A stretch of 64,000 nt of DNA from an uncultured Lachnospiraceae bacterium (GCA_910579285.1 CAJTTT010000010.1:25670-89669); one strand, 5' to 3'; numbered from the stretch's first letter, positions 35,426-44,779 are shown. Notes: generated by a model not told the origin, from the sequence alone. Numbers and translations are program-made.

Positions 35426-35634
35426 TGCGGCGCCCCTGTGTGGTGTGAACCCCGGTCCGGCGCGGATCAAACGGAAAGGAGCGCCGTGTCCGCGCACGGG
35501 TTTGTGCAATATGTCTCTCGAAATTGTAATATTCATTAAGTTCCTGTGCAATACTTCTTGTCTAAATTCTTCGTTTTTATCCAAAATACTAAAATTGCAT
35601 AAAAAAACCCCCACAAAACGAAAATCCACCACCC

Positions 35635-35662
35635 TTTTGCAAAAACGGGATTCTGCTATACT
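35635..35662 (+). promoter_or_regulatory. Promoter of the sugar ABC operon
   Basis: TTTTGC (35635-35640), spacer 16, extended -10 of the form TGCTATACT with TATACT at 35657-35662. The ATPase gene starts about 30 bases downstream. Confidence 0.55.
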
Positions 35663-35693
35663 GATAACATAGAAGGGAACAGGGGGTTAGAGC

Positions 35694-37223
35694 ATGAATG
35701 AAGTAATCGTCTCTATGGAAAACATATGTAAAACATTTCCAGGCGTAAAAGCGTTGGATCATGTTAACTTTGAATTGCGCTCAGGGGAAGTTATGGCGCT
35801 GCTTGGAGAAAACGGGGCGGGAAAATCAACATTGATGAAAGTCCTGAGCGGCGTTTATACGAGAGATGACGGTTCCCTGAAGATTTTCGAAAAAGAATAC
35901 GGGGATCTGACACCGAAACAGGCTCAGGAAGTGGGGGTTGCGATCATCCATCAGGAGCTTAACATGTGCCGGCATCTTTCTGTGGCGGAAAACATGTTTC
36001 TGGGACGTGAGATCAGCGGCCGCTTTGCACTAAACAATGCAAAGATGGAGCAGGAGGCAAAACGGATTCTGGATGATCTGAAGATTGATATTGATCCGAA
36101 AGAAACGGTGGGAGAGCTTCCCGTGTCGAAACAGCAGATGGTGGAGATCGCAAAAGCGCTCTCGATCAATGCTAAGATCCTGATTATGGATGAACCGACT
36201 TCTTCCCTGACAGCCAGAGAGATAGAGGACCTTTTCCGTATCATAAAGAAGCTGAAATCTGAGGGAAAAGGCATCGTATACATATCGCACCGTCTGGAAG
36301 AACTGCAGCATATTGTGGACAGGGTGACCATCATGCGGGATGGTCAGTATATTACCAGCATGAATTTCGGGGATGTTTCTATGGAGCAGATCATCAGCCA
36401 CATGGTAGGCCGCGAAATCAAGGAAAAATTTCCCCGCGTGGAGTGCAAAAAGGGGAAGAAGGTGTTTGAGGTGAAACATTTGAACGCCGGAAGGATGGTG
36501 CGGGACATTAACTTTACGGTTTATGAAGGTGAAATCGTAGGTTTTGCCGGGTTGATGGGAGCGGGACGGACGGAGACCACACGGGCGATCTTCGGAGTAG
36601 ACCCGAAGGAGAGCGGCGAGATATATGTGGATGATAAGAAAGTCGAGATCAAATGTCCTATGGATGCCATCAGAAACGGGGTTGTGCTTGCGCCGGAGGA
36701 TCGGAAAAAGGACGGCCTGTGCACGAAGCTCAGCATCCGGCATAATCTGACACTGCCGAATCTGGATATTGTCTGCAATAAGCTTGGCGTGGTGAACGGC
36801 AGAAAGGAAGATGCGCTGTGCGAAAAAGCGGTGGCGGATCTGAAGATAAAAACCCCGGACGTGGAGGTGGATTCCGGCAATCTCTCCGGCGGAAACCAGC
36901 AGAAGGTCGTGGTTGGCAAATGGCTGGCCAGAGATTCCAGAGTGGTCATCTTCGACGAGCCTACCAGAGGTATTGATGTGGGCGCCAAGGTGGAGATTTA
37001 TAACCTGATGAATGAGCTGAAAAAGCAGGGGATTGCCGTGATGTTTGTCTCCTCGGAGATGCCTGAGGTCATGGGCATTGCGGATCGGATCATTGTGATG
37101 TGCGACGGCAGGATTACGGGGGAGGTTATGGCGAGGAATACGACACAGAACGAGATTCTGACGCTGGCAACCACCTTTGAGGATAAGAAAATAAACAGCC
37201 AGAGCGGCAAGGAGGAAGTATAA
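35694..37223 (+). CDS. Sugar ABC importer ATPase (RbsA/MglA type)
   Basis: 509 residues with two fused nucleotide-binding domains. The first is complete: GENGAGKST, IIHQELNMCRHLSVAENMFLG, a signature-like ELPVSKQQMVEIAKAL, ILIMDEPTSSLT, and ISHRLEEL. The second has the family's usual modified Walker A (GLMGAGRTE) with NLSGGNQQK and VVIFDEPTRGIDVGAK. It energises uptake of a ribose/galactose-like sugar together with the permease encoded two bases later and the duplicated binding protein. Start ATG at 35694; promoter just upstream. Confidence 0.95.
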   Translation: MNEVIVSMENICKTFPGVKALDHVNFELRSGEVMALLGENGAGKSTLMKVLSGVYTRDDGSLKIFEKEYGDLTPKQAQEVGVAIIHQELNMCRHLSVAENMFLGREISGRFALNNAKMEQEAKRILDDLKIDIDPKETVGELPVSKQQMVEIAKALSINAKILIMDEPTSSLTAREIEDLFRIIKKLKSEGKGIVYISHRLEELQHIVDRVTIMRDGQYITSMNFGDVSMEQIISHMVGREIKEKFPRVECKKGKKVFEVKHLNAGRMVRDINFTVYEGEIVGFAGLMGAGRTETTRAIFGVDPKESGEIYVDDKKVEIKCPMDAIRNGVVLAPEDRKKDGLCTKLSIRHNLTLPNLDIVCNKLGVVNGRKEDALCEKAVADLKIKTPDVEVDSGNLSGGNQQKVVVGKWLARDSRVVIFDEPTRGIDVGAKVEIYNLMNELKKQGIAVMFVSSEMPEVMGIADRIIVMCDGRITGEVMARNTTQNEILTLATTFEDKKINSQSGKEEV

Positions 37224-37224
37224 G

Positions 37225-38235
37225 ATGAATAACAAAAGTCCTATCAAAAAGCTTTTGGCGGTCAAGGGCATGGGAGCGGCGCTCACTGCTTTTGTCGGGC
37301 TGATTATCATTTATGTGGCGTTCGGATTGATTAATTCGGCTGTCTTTTCCAGTAACAATATTCTGAACCTGCTGCGTTCCATGTCAAAATATCTGCTCAT
37401 CGGTATCGCACAGAGTTATGTACTGATTACGGGAAACATTGACCTTTCCATCGGTTCTATGGTGGCGATGAGCGCGATGATTTCGGCAACGCTGATGACA
37501 TTTGGCGTAAACCCGTTTGCGGCGGTTCTGGTTGCCTTGCTCTGCTGTCTGGTGATCGGTGTGATTAACGGCATACTGGTAGGCAAGTTCAAACTGCCTC
37601 CCTTCATTGCAACACTGGGTACCATGTTCGTCGGCCGCGGCATCGCCTATATGGTGAACAACAACCGCAACACGGATGCCATTGCTACCGGCGTTGGCAA
37701 GGAGACCGGCGATGCGTTCCAGAACTTCTTCTACTACGGAACTACCGCGGGTATCTATAACACCTTCTGGATTGCAATTATCATGTTTGTTATCTTCTTC
37801 TTCCTGCTGTCAAAGACAAGGACGGGAAGACATATATACGCCATCGGTTCCAATATTGACGCGGCAAAACTCTCCGGAGTCAACGTGGTGGCGACCACGA
37901 CAAAGACTTATCTGGTCAGCGCGGTGTGTTCCTGGGTGGTAGGACTGATCCTTTGTGCACAGGCAGGCATGGGTAATATGGAAGCCGGAAACATGTATGA
38001 GATGTACGGCGTGGCTGCAGGCGTAATCGGCGGCGTATCGCCTCTGGGAGGCACAGGTATTCTGCTCGGCACGCTGGCGGGTTCCGCAGTATGGCAGACA
38101 CTGGAGAATGGTCTTAACATGATCGGCGCACAGGTAGGTATCCAGCGTCTTGTGATCGGTATCATCGTAGTGGTGGCAGTGCTTCTGGATATCGTGCTCA
38201 GAAGCGGACAGTTTACAAAGAAGAAAAAAGGCTGA
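37225..38235 (+). CDS. Sugar ABC importer permease (RbsC/MglC type)
   Basis: 336 residues, about eight to ten membrane helices. Family segments: YLLIGIAQSYVLITGNIDLSIGSMVA, INGILVGKFKLPPFIATLGTM in pieces, and the cytosolic coupling region SNIDAAKLSGVNVVATTTKTYLVSA, followed by GGVSPLGGTGILLGTLAGS. Start ATG lies one base after the ATPase stop region, with GGAGGAAG upstream. Only one permease gene is present, so it likely acts as a homodimer. Confidence 0.95.
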   Translation: MNNKSPIKKLLAVKGMGAALTAFVGLIIIYVAFGLINSAVFSSNNILNLLRSMSKYLLIGIAQSYVLITGNIDLSIGSMVAMSAMISATLMTFGVNPFAAVLVALLCCLVIGVINGILVGKFKLPPFIATLGTMFVGRGIAYMVNNNRNTDAIATGVGKETGDAFQNFFYYGTTAGIYNTFWIAIIMFVIFFFLLSKTRTGRHIYAIGSNIDAAKLSGVNVVATTTKTYLVSAVCSWVVGLILCAQAGMGNMEAGNMYEMYGVAAGVIGGVSPLGGTGILLGTLAGSAVWQTLENGLNMIGAQVGIQRLVIGIIVVVAVLLDIVLRSGQFTKKKKG

Positions 38236-38279
38236 TACCGCGTAAGCGGATAGCGATAGATCAAAAAGGAGGATAAAGT

Positions 38280-40127
38280 ATGAAAAAGAAATTATTGGCT
38301 ATGCTCTGCTGTATGACACTGGCAGCGGCTTCCTTGACAGGATGCGGCGGCAATGCGAAAGAGACGGGTGCGGAGACAACAGGAACGGATGCACCGGCAG
38401 AAGAAGCTCCTGCAGCTTCCGGCGGTGATGTAAAAGTAGCTCTGATCACGATGGATTCCATCGACCAGCACTGGGTGACCCTGAATGAGGGCGCACAGCA
38501 GGCGGCATCTGAGCTTGGCGTGACGGTGGACTTCCTTGCCCCCAACACAAAGGACGACGCACAGCAGATTGAGTGCGTGAACAATGCGGTGGCAGGCGGC
38601 TACAAGGCGATCATCGTAGCGGCAAACGGTCCTGATGCGATTTCTTCCGCTCTGAAGGAAGCAGCTTCCGCAGGCGTGAAGATCGTGTATGTGGATTCTC
38701 CGGCAAACGTGGACGCAGAGGCGACCTTCTCCACAGATAACAAAGCGGCCGGCACAACGGCGGGTCAGGAGATGATCAAGGCTCTGGAAGCAGCAGGCGT
38801 GACATCCGGCGACATCGGTATCGTCAATGTAAACGCGGCAACCGACTCCTGCGTGATGCGTGAAGAAGGCTTCCGCGCAGCGTTTGACGGCAGCGGCTTC
38901 AATCTCTTAGAGACACAGTACGGCGAAGGTGATGCTGCGAAATCTCAGAGTATCGCAGAGAACTATATTACCCAGGGCGTGGTAGGAATCTTTGGCTGTA
39001 ACGAAGGCTCCACAACCGGTACAGGAAATGCGATCAAGGCGGCGGGCAATTCCGGCATTGTCGGCGTAGGTTTCGACAAGTCGGATGCGATCCAGAATCT
39101 GATCAAAGACGGTCACCTGCTCTGCACGATGGCACAGAATCCCGATGTGATGGGATATGAAGGCGTGAAAGCGGCAGTTGCGGCAGTAAACGGCGAGAGC
39201 CTTGGCGGTAAGGTGACAGATACAGGCGTATCCGTAATTAATGCGGCGGCTCTTGGCGCAGGCGGAGCGGATCCCGCAATGAACAGCAGTGCGGCGGCAA
39301 GCCAGGAGTGGAAGATTGCACTGATTACAATGGACTCTATCGACCAGCACTGGGTAACTCTGAACGAGGGTGCACAGGCAAAGGCGGCGGAGCTTGGTGT
39401 GAGCGTGACATTCATGGCTCCCAACACGAAGGATGACGCACAGCAGATTGAGTGTGTAAACAATGCAGTGGCAGGCGGCTACAATGCAATTATGGTAGCG
39501 GCAAACGGTCCCGATGCGATTTCCTCCGCATTGAACGAGGCAGCGGCAGCAGGCGTGAAGATTGTATATGTGGATTCCCCGGCTAATGTGGATGCAGAGG
39601 CAACGTTCTCCACGGACAATAAGGCGGCAGGTAAGACGGCGGGCGAAGAGATGATCAAAGCTCTTGAGGCGGCAGGAACTACCTCCGGCAACATCGGTAT
39701 CATCAACGTGAATGCAGCGACAGACTCCTGCGTGATGCGTGAGGAAGGCTTCCGTTCCGCATTTGAAGGAACCGGCTTTACTCTTATGGAGACCCAGTAC
39801 GGCGAAGGCGATGCGGCGAAGTCCCAGAGCATTGCAGAAAACTATATTACCCAGGGCGTAGTTGGTATTTTCGGATGTAACGAAGGTTCTACCACAGGTG
39901 CCGGCAATGCCATCAAAGCGGGTGGAAACGCGGATATCATCGGCGTAGGCTTCGATAAGTCCGATGCGATTATGAACCTGATCAGTGACGGTCACCTGCT
40001 CTGCACGATGGCGCAGAACCCGGATCAGATGGGCGCTATGGGAGTAGAAGCGTGTGTGAAAGCACTGGAAGGTGAAAGCCTCGGCGGGGCTGTACAGGAC
40101 ACAGGCGTATCTGTACTCACAAAATAA
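38280..40127 (+). CDS. Tandem-duplicated sugar-binding lipoprotein
   Basis: 615 residues, nearly twice the usual 300-350. A lipoprotein signal (MKKKLLAMLCCMTL, lipobox LTGC, Cys22) and a short Thr/Ala/Glu linker lead into two complete periplasmic-binding-protein type 1 domains, residues about 51-320 and 344-615. They agree at roughly 85% by eye, for example ALITMDSIDQHWVTLNEGAQ and ENYITQGVVGIFGCNEGST in both, with an offset of 293 residues. The nucleotide copies differ at many third positions, so it is not an assembly echo. A Ser/Ala-rich linker (NSSAAASQE) joins them. It would offer two tethered ligand-binding domains to one permease. It is the last gene of the importer; a terminator follows. 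Confidence 0.93.
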   Translation: MKKKLLAMLCCMTLAAASLTGCGGNAKETGAETTGTDAPAEEAPAASGGDVKVALITMDSIDQHWVTLNEGAQQAASELGVTVDFLAPNTKDDAQQIECVNNAVAGGYKAIIVAANGPDAISSALKEAASAGVKIVYVDSPANVDAEATFSTDNKAAGTTAGQEMIKALEAAGVTSGDIGIVNVNAATDSCVMREEGFRAAFDGSGFNLLETQYGEGDAAKSQSIAENYITQGVVGIFGCNEGSTTGTGNAIKAAGNSGIVGVGFDKSDAIQNLIKDGHLLCTMAQNPDVMGYEGVKAAVAAVNGESLGGKVTDTGVSVINAAALGAGGADPAMNSSAAASQEWKIALITMDSIDQHWVTLNEGAQAKAAELGVSVTFMAPNTKDDAQQIECVNNAVAGGYNAIMVAANGPDAISSALNEAAAAGVKIVYVDSPANVDAEATFSTDNKAAGKTAGEEMIKALEAAGTTSGNIGIINVNAATDSCVMREEGFRSAFEGTGFTLMETQYGEGDAAKSQSIAENYITQGVVGIFGCNEGSTTGAGNAIKAGGNADIIGVGFDKSDAIMNLISDGHLLCTMAQNPDQMGAMGVEACVKALEGESLGGAVQDTGVSVLTK

Positions 40128-40202
40128 AACCGCCAAAGAAAAACAATTCACAACTGACTTCGTCATATGAAAGCAGACATGATTGTGATACAATATCACA
40201 GA

Positions 40203-40234
40203 GAAAACCGTCGGAGTTTCCGGCGGTTTTCTTG
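40203..40234 (+). terminator. Rho-independent terminator after the binding protein gene
   Basis: Thirteen-base stem 40203-40215 with 40219-40231 (one wobble), three-base loop, TTTTCTT at the 3' side. It separates importer genes from the regulator genes, though read-through is possible. Confidence 0.8.
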
Positions 40235-40261
40235 GCAGTTTGATGCGGGAAGGAATAGAAG

Positions 40262-41860
40262 ATGGGGATAGAAACGTTAAAAGTTATGATCGCGGACGAT
40301 GAGGAGCGCATCTGTCAGCTCATTGAGGCTCTGATAGACTGTGATGCGCTTCAGATGGAGGTTGTGGGGGTTGCCCACAACGGATTGGAAGCCTGCGAAC
40401 TTGTAGAAAGCTTAAGACCCGATATTCTGATCACTGACATCAGAATGCCGGGCTACAGCGGCTTGGAGCTGATAGAGAAGGTAAAGGAAAGCGAAGAAAA
40501 CCTGGAGATTGTCATTATCAGCGGGTACGCCCATTTTGCCTACGCGCAGACAGCCATCAAATTCGGCGTGGGGGACTATCTGTTAAAACCGATTAACAGG
40601 GAAGAGTTGACAGGAACGCTGCGGAAGCTGGGAGAGAAGATACGCGGCAGGAGAAGGATGGAGGAGGACCAGCAGCGGATATGGCAGAAAAGTGAGGCCG
40701 ATATCCGTCTTTTCCGAATGAATCTCTTAAACCGACTGACGGAGGAAAGCACATGGAACCCCTCCCTGGAAGAGCTGCGGGAGAAATATTATCTTCATGC
40801 GGGTGAGGGCATTTTTCAGGGGTTCCTTGTAAAGGTGGACTGTGACGGGGAGATCAGCAGGGCCGGCATGGATCTCATTCTTGGGAAAGTGCAGGGCCTT
40901 TTGGAGAACAGTTTCCGTTCCCGGTGTGTCGAGTTTGTGGCGGGGATCAAGGGAACGGGATGCATCGGTTTTTTGAATTATGAGAGTGAGAGGATGGAAG
41001 AGATACGACGGATTTTCCGGGACTGTCTGAACCAGCTTGAGAGCGAAAAAGGGATCTTCGGGCCGGTCATGTTTACGGCGGCCCTGGGGAGCGCGGCGAA
41101 AGATCCGGGCAGACTGCCGGAATCTGTCTCGCAGGCGGCTCTTATCATAGAAGACAGGCTCCTTAAGGGGACGGGAAAGCTTTTGGAGCGCGTGCCGGCA
41201 GCGTCTGCGATCCATGAGCAGAATATCTTGGAGAAATATGTGAGACAGATCGTTCATGCCATTGAGGTGATGAGCGTGGAGGAGTCGGAGGAAGCGGCCG
41301 CGCAGATGCGGCAGACGATACTGGAAGTGCGGGACGTCAAAGGTTTTGAGGTGAGGGAACTGATTTATTCGGCGGCACGTCTCTTCTTGAGTCAGGTGGA
41401 CGTCAAAAACAGGGCGGAGACACTTAAGGACTTTGAGGAGCGGAGCTCTGTGTGCGGCAGTATGGATGAACTGCTTGCCAGGCTGACTGCTTTGCAGAAG
41501 GAATATCTGGAGGAAATGAGCCGGAAGCGTGAGGCGGACACGGTGCGCCCCATTCGCATGGCAAAGCAGTATATCCAGAACCATTACAGTGAACCCATCA
41601 CTCAGGAGGAGGTGAGCGGCGCAGTGGGCCTGAGCGCGGCCTATTTCAGCGTGCTTTTCAAGAAAGTGGAGGGAGAGGGATTCGCCAAGTATCTGATCGG
41701 TGTCCGCATGGAACAGGCGAAAATCCTGCTGCGGGAAACCAATATCCCGGTGTCGAAAATCTGCCAGCAGGTAGGTTACAATGACCTGAAGCACTTTACC
41801 CACACCTTTGAGAAGGCAACAGGGGTTAAGCCCACGGTTTATCGGAAGATGTACGGATAG
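40262..41860 (+). CDS. YesN-type response regulator (receiver plus AraC domain)
   Basis: 532 residues. Receiver domain with ADDEE (11-15), phospho-acceptor Asp59 in DILITDIRMPGYSGLELI and Lys in YLLKPINREEL. About 270 residues of helical linker follow. The C-terminal AraC domain has two helix-turn-helix motifs (EEVSGAVGLSAAYFSVLFKK and VSKICQQVGYNDLKHFTHTF). It should activate sugar-uptake genes, probably the adjacent importer. It is co-transcribed with the YesM-type kinase gene 12 bases downstream. Start ATG at 40262. Confidence 0.94.
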   Translation: MGIETLKVMIADDEERICQLIEALIDCDALQMEVVGVAHNGLEACELVESLRPDILITDIRMPGYSGLELIEKVKESEENLEIVIISGYAHFAYAQTAIKFGVGDYLLKPINREELTGTLRKLGEKIRGRRRMEEDQQRIWQKSEADIRLFRMNLLNRLTEESTWNPSLEELREKYYLHAGEGIFQGFLVKVDCDGEISRAGMDLILGKVQGLLENSFRSRCVEFVAGIKGTGCIGFLNYESERMEEIRRIFRDCLNQLESEKGIFGPVMFTAALGSAAKDPGRLPESVSQAALIIEDRLLKGTGKLLERVPAASAIHEQNILEKYVRQIVHAIEVMSVEESEEAAAQMRQTILEVRDVKGFEVRELIYSAARLFLSQVDVKNRAETLKDFEERSSVCGSMDELLARLTALQKEYLEEMSRKREADTVRPIRMAKQYIQNHYSEPITQEEVSGAVGLSAAYFSVLFKKVEGEGFAKYLIGVRMEQAKILLRETNIPVSKICQQVGYNDLKHFTHTFEKATGVKPTVYRKMYG

Positions 41861-41872
41861 GAGAAACGCCGG

Positions 41873-42886
41873 ATGAGAGAAGAGTATCGGTTAAAGTATA
41901 TATCAAACAGGGTTTTTCTGATTGCGGTCATCATATTCCTCTATTTTGCGGAGGAAGCCGTTCGGAATGTGCTGCTTGAGCTGCGCGGGGAGGAGACCAT
42001 GTTCCGGGCGTGCATTCATGTGCTGATTGCGCTGCTGTATTTTCTGGCCGTGTGGTTTGGCGTGGTTTTGCCCTACAGGCGTTCTGAGCTTCTGGTGCGG
42101 CGTTTTCTGGAAGGGTATCTGACGGAGAGCCGGGATTTTGCGGAAGTGTTTCAAAGCCCGTCCATGAAAAGGCAGATGGATGAGATTGAAAAAATCCTGC
42201 GTTCTCCAAAGATGATTGACTTGAATAAAAGACAGGCACAGTATCTGGCACTGCAGAACCAGATCAATCCGCATTTTCTCTATAATACGCTGGAGAGTAT
42301 CCGGGGAGAGGCTTTGATTGCGGGCCTTTCCGGCGTGGCTGACATGACGGAAGCGCTGGCCAAGTTTTTCCGCTACACGATTACCAACGTGGAGAACCTG
42401 GTGACGGTGCAGGATGAACTGGACAACTGCGAGACTTATTTTCTGATCCAGAAATACAGGTTTGGTGAGCGCCTGCAGCTTCATGTTGACTATGATGCGG
42501 AAGACTGGGAGGATATCATGGGATGCAGGATTCCCAAACTGACCTTGCAGCCTATTCTGGAGAACAGCATCATTCATGGGACGGAGCTGAAAGTGGACAC
42601 CGGCAATCTCAGGATTCAGTTTGAGCGGACCCAGGACAGGCTTCTGATCAGGATTTCCGATGACGGAGTGGGCATGGATGAGGAAACGCTGGCGAAGCTG
42701 AACCGCAAGCTGGGACGTGACGGGAATGAGCTGATTCACGGGGAGGAGCGCAAGGGCGGCATCGCACTCGCAAATGTGAACAGCAGAATCCATCTGCTTT
42801 TCGGGGAGGAGTATGGCCTGCATGTGTATTCTGTGCCGCAGAAAGGGACAGACGTGGAGGTTACCATTCCGTTTCAGATGGATTAA
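41873..42886 (+). CDS. YesM-type histidine kinase with minimal extracellular part
   Basis: 337 residues, much shorter than the usual about 580. Two membrane helices (about 14-36 and 45-67) are joined by only about ten residues, so the large extracellular dCache-type sensor of YesM kinases is absent. The HAMP is also reduced. The catalytic part is complete: LQNQINPHFLYNTLESI (His134), TLQPILENSIIHG (N box), ISDDGVGMDEE and GIALANVNSRI. Sensing must therefore use a partner protein. Candidates are the transporter and the dead ABC protein encoded next. Confidence 0.93.
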   Translation: MREEYRLKYISNRVFLIAVIIFLYFAEEAVRNVLLELRGEETMFRACIHVLIALLYFLAVWFGVVLPYRRSELLVRRFLEGYLTESRDFAEVFQSPSMKRQMDEIEKILRSPKMIDLNKRQAQYLALQNQINPHFLYNTLESIRGEALIAGLSGVADMTEALAKFFRYTITNVENLVTVQDELDNCETYFLIQKYRFGERLQLHVDYDAEDWEDIMGCRIPKLTLQPILENSIIHGTELKVDTGNLRIQFERTQDRLLIRISDDGVGMDEETLAKLNRKLGRDGNELIHGEERKGGIALANVNSRIHLLFGEEYGLHVYSVPQKGTDVEVTIPFQMD

Positions 42887-42942
42887 AGGAAACTTATAAT
42901 TCGAGATTTCCGTTGTGCAGGCGCTTCGGAATGGAGAGGGAT

Positions 42943-44418
42943 ATGAGACAGGAAATGTTCCGCATGGAGCGGGTAACTTATTTGGATAAAGGAAGTAAGC
43001 AGCTCGAGGATTTTAATCTGCAGATTTACAGAGGCGAGATTATGGGGATGGTCCCTATAAGGGCGCACGGCCTGCAGGCGTTTTTGCAGCTCATGCAGAC
43101 CAATATGCCCCTCTATGACGGCCATGTATACTATTGCGGCGAGCGTGTCAATTCCTGGAAGAGCACGCGCAGATCGGTGAACAGGATCGGCGTGATTGAC
43201 GCCCAAAGCAGACTTGTGGAGCACATGACGGTTTCCGACAATATTTTCGTGCTCCGGCAGGGTTTCCGCCAGAATCTGATTAAAAACAGACTGCTGCAGA
43301 GACAGCTTGCGCCTTTTATGGAGGATATCGGCGTGCACATTCCGTCGGATGCCTATGTGGACAGGCTGTCCGCTTTTGAGCGGGTGACGGTGGAGCTTCT
43401 GCGGGCGGTGGTGGCAGGATACCGTCTGATTGTGCTGCATGAGATCGGCACGGTCATAAACGGCAGCGAGCTGGGGAAACTCTATGAGATCATGCACCAC
43501 TATGCGGGGCAGGGGTTTTCTTTTCTCTATATCAGCCTGCATCTGGAGGAGATCATGGAGGTCTGCGACCGGGTTGCGCTTTTTTCCAGCGGCAGAATCC
43601 AGAAGGTGGTCGGCCGGGCGGAGATGAAGAGTGAAATCGTGCAGAGCTACACGATTGAGTTTGATAAGATGATACGATATCATATGGGACGTCGAGGCGC
43701 TGTAGGAAAGGATAAAAAGGCGGTTTTGTCCCTCTCCCGCATTTCGGGGGAAGTGCTCACAGATTTTACAATGGAGGTATATGAGGGAGAGTGCCTGGTG
43801 GTTCAGAATCTGGACGAGCAGGTGCTCAGGGATATTTTGTCTGTGCTCTATGGCGACAGGAAACCGAAGGAAGGGAAACTTTGTATGGAAGGCAGACCGA
43901 TTCGCCCCGCTTCCTGCAGGGATCTTGCGCTGATTTCCGCCGATCCGACCAGGACAATGGTGTTTCAGGGGATGAGCTACCTTGATAACCTGTGTATGGG
44001 ACTATCGCGCCGGGTGCCGGGCATATGGAAAAATGCACGCATGAAAAACAGCGTAAAAAGAGAATACGCGGAAATATTGGGGGAGGATGTGTTTCTGACC
44101 CCAGTGGAAGCGCTTGAGGACAGGCAGAGATACCAGCTTGTATACACGAGAGTTTTGCTGCAAAAGCCAAAGGTGGTAGTGTGTGTGCAGCCTTTTAGGG
44201 GCGCAGACTTGGCGCACCGCGTATTTATATGGAAGATGATGGAAATGCTGCTGGACAGGGGAATGGCGGTGGTAATTCTGACGATTAATCTGGCGGATTC
44301 CATGTCTCTGGCGGACCGGCTGATCCGTGTGAGCAAGGAAGGGATTGTACAGGAGGTGGAGAAGGAAGCGTTCGGATCGCTCTCGATTGCGGCGCCGTGG
44401 ATGGATCTGTACCGCTGA
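42943..44418 (+). CDS. Catalytically dead RbsA/MglA-like ABC ATPase homologue
   Basis: About 491 residues, colinear with RbsA/MglA over both domains, but all ATPase motifs are lost. Domain 1: Walker A position reads PIRAHGLQA (38-46, no Lys), signature LSAFE (142-146), Walker B IVLHEIG with Asp replaced by His166, switch His replaced by Leu199. Domain 2: signature LEDRQRY (391-397) and Walker B VVVCVQPFRGAD, where DEPTRGID is expected. The fold-supporting residues (YISLHLEEIMEVCDR, SSGRI, ADRLIRVSKEG) are kept and the frame is intact, so it is under selection. It directly follows the regulator and sensor-poor kinase genes. A regulatory subunit that links transporter and kinase is the inferred role. 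Start ATG 42943; the ribosome site is close, so the exact start is unsure. Confidence 0.85.
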   Translation: MRQEMFRMERVTYLDKGSKQLEDFNLQIYRGEIMGMVPIRAHGLQAFLQLMQTNMPLYDGHVYYCGERVNSWKSTRRSVNRIGVIDAQSRLVEHMTVSDNIFVLRQGFRQNLIKNRLLQRQLAPFMEDIGVHIPSDAYVDRLSAFERVTVELLRAVVAGYRLIVLHEIGTVINGSELGKLYEIMHHYAGQGFSFLYISLHLEEIMEVCDRVALFSSGRIQKVVGRAEMKSEIVQSYTIEFDKMIRYHMGRRGAVGKDKKAVLSLSRISGEVLTDFTMEVYEGECLVVQNLDEQVLRDILSVLYGDRKPKEGKLCMEGRPIRPASCRDLALISADPTRTMVFQGMSYLDNLCMGLSRRVPGIWKNARMKNSVKREYAEILGEDVFLTPVEALEDRQRYQLVYTRVLLQKPKVVVCVQPFRGADLAHRVFIWKMMEMLLDRGMAVVILTINLADSMSLADRLIRVSKEGIVQEVEKEAFGSLSIAAPWMDLYR

Positions 44419-44515
44419 AAACTTGCCGGATCTGCACCGTTCAAGCTGCGGGGGCCGGAAATGTAAAAAGAACCGTCCCCAGAGCTCTTGCGTCTCCAAA
44501 AACAGTTCTTCAAAC

Positions 44516-44588
44516 TGCACCGCCAGGGGCTCGAACCCTGGACACCCTGATTAAGAGTCAGGTGCTCTACCAACTGAGCTAGCGGTGC
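44516..44588 (-). tRNA. tRNA-Lys (anticodon CTT)
   Basis: A complete cloverleaf on the minus strand. Acceptor GCACCGC pairs with GCGGTGC, D arm TAGCTCAGTTGGTAGAGC, anticodon stem CCTGA/TCAGG around loop CTCTTAA, T arm with GTTCGAGCC. The anticodon is CTT. The discriminator base is A and CCA is not encoded. 73 bases. Confidence 0.95.
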
Positions 44589-44779
44589 ATACCTTCTTTG
44601 GTAGTACATTGAATGAGTGGTACTCGATCAACGCAAGAGTTATTATAGTATAATGTTTTCTGTAATGCAAGTCTTTTTTTAAAGAAATTTTAAGAAAATT
44701 TCAAAATTTTTTAGTATTTGCATTTGGCGGGTCAAAATGATACATTATTCACAGATTTAAATGGTGGAGGAATGGTCTT

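Noticed and set aside
36030..37310. A 426-codon minus-strand frame under the sugar ABC ATPase.
   Set aside because: The plus-strand protein has all ABC motifs; the reverse frame has none and spans two real genes.
38280..40127. The double binding protein as an assembly artefact.
   Set aside because: The two halves differ at many silent and some coding positions and are joined by a distinct linker, so they are not the same reads placed twice.
38907..40199. A 430-codon open frame on the minus strand under the duplicated binding protein.
   Set aside because: It is a shadow of a strongly biased codon use in the real gene; it is rich in His and Cys, has no ribosome site and no family features.
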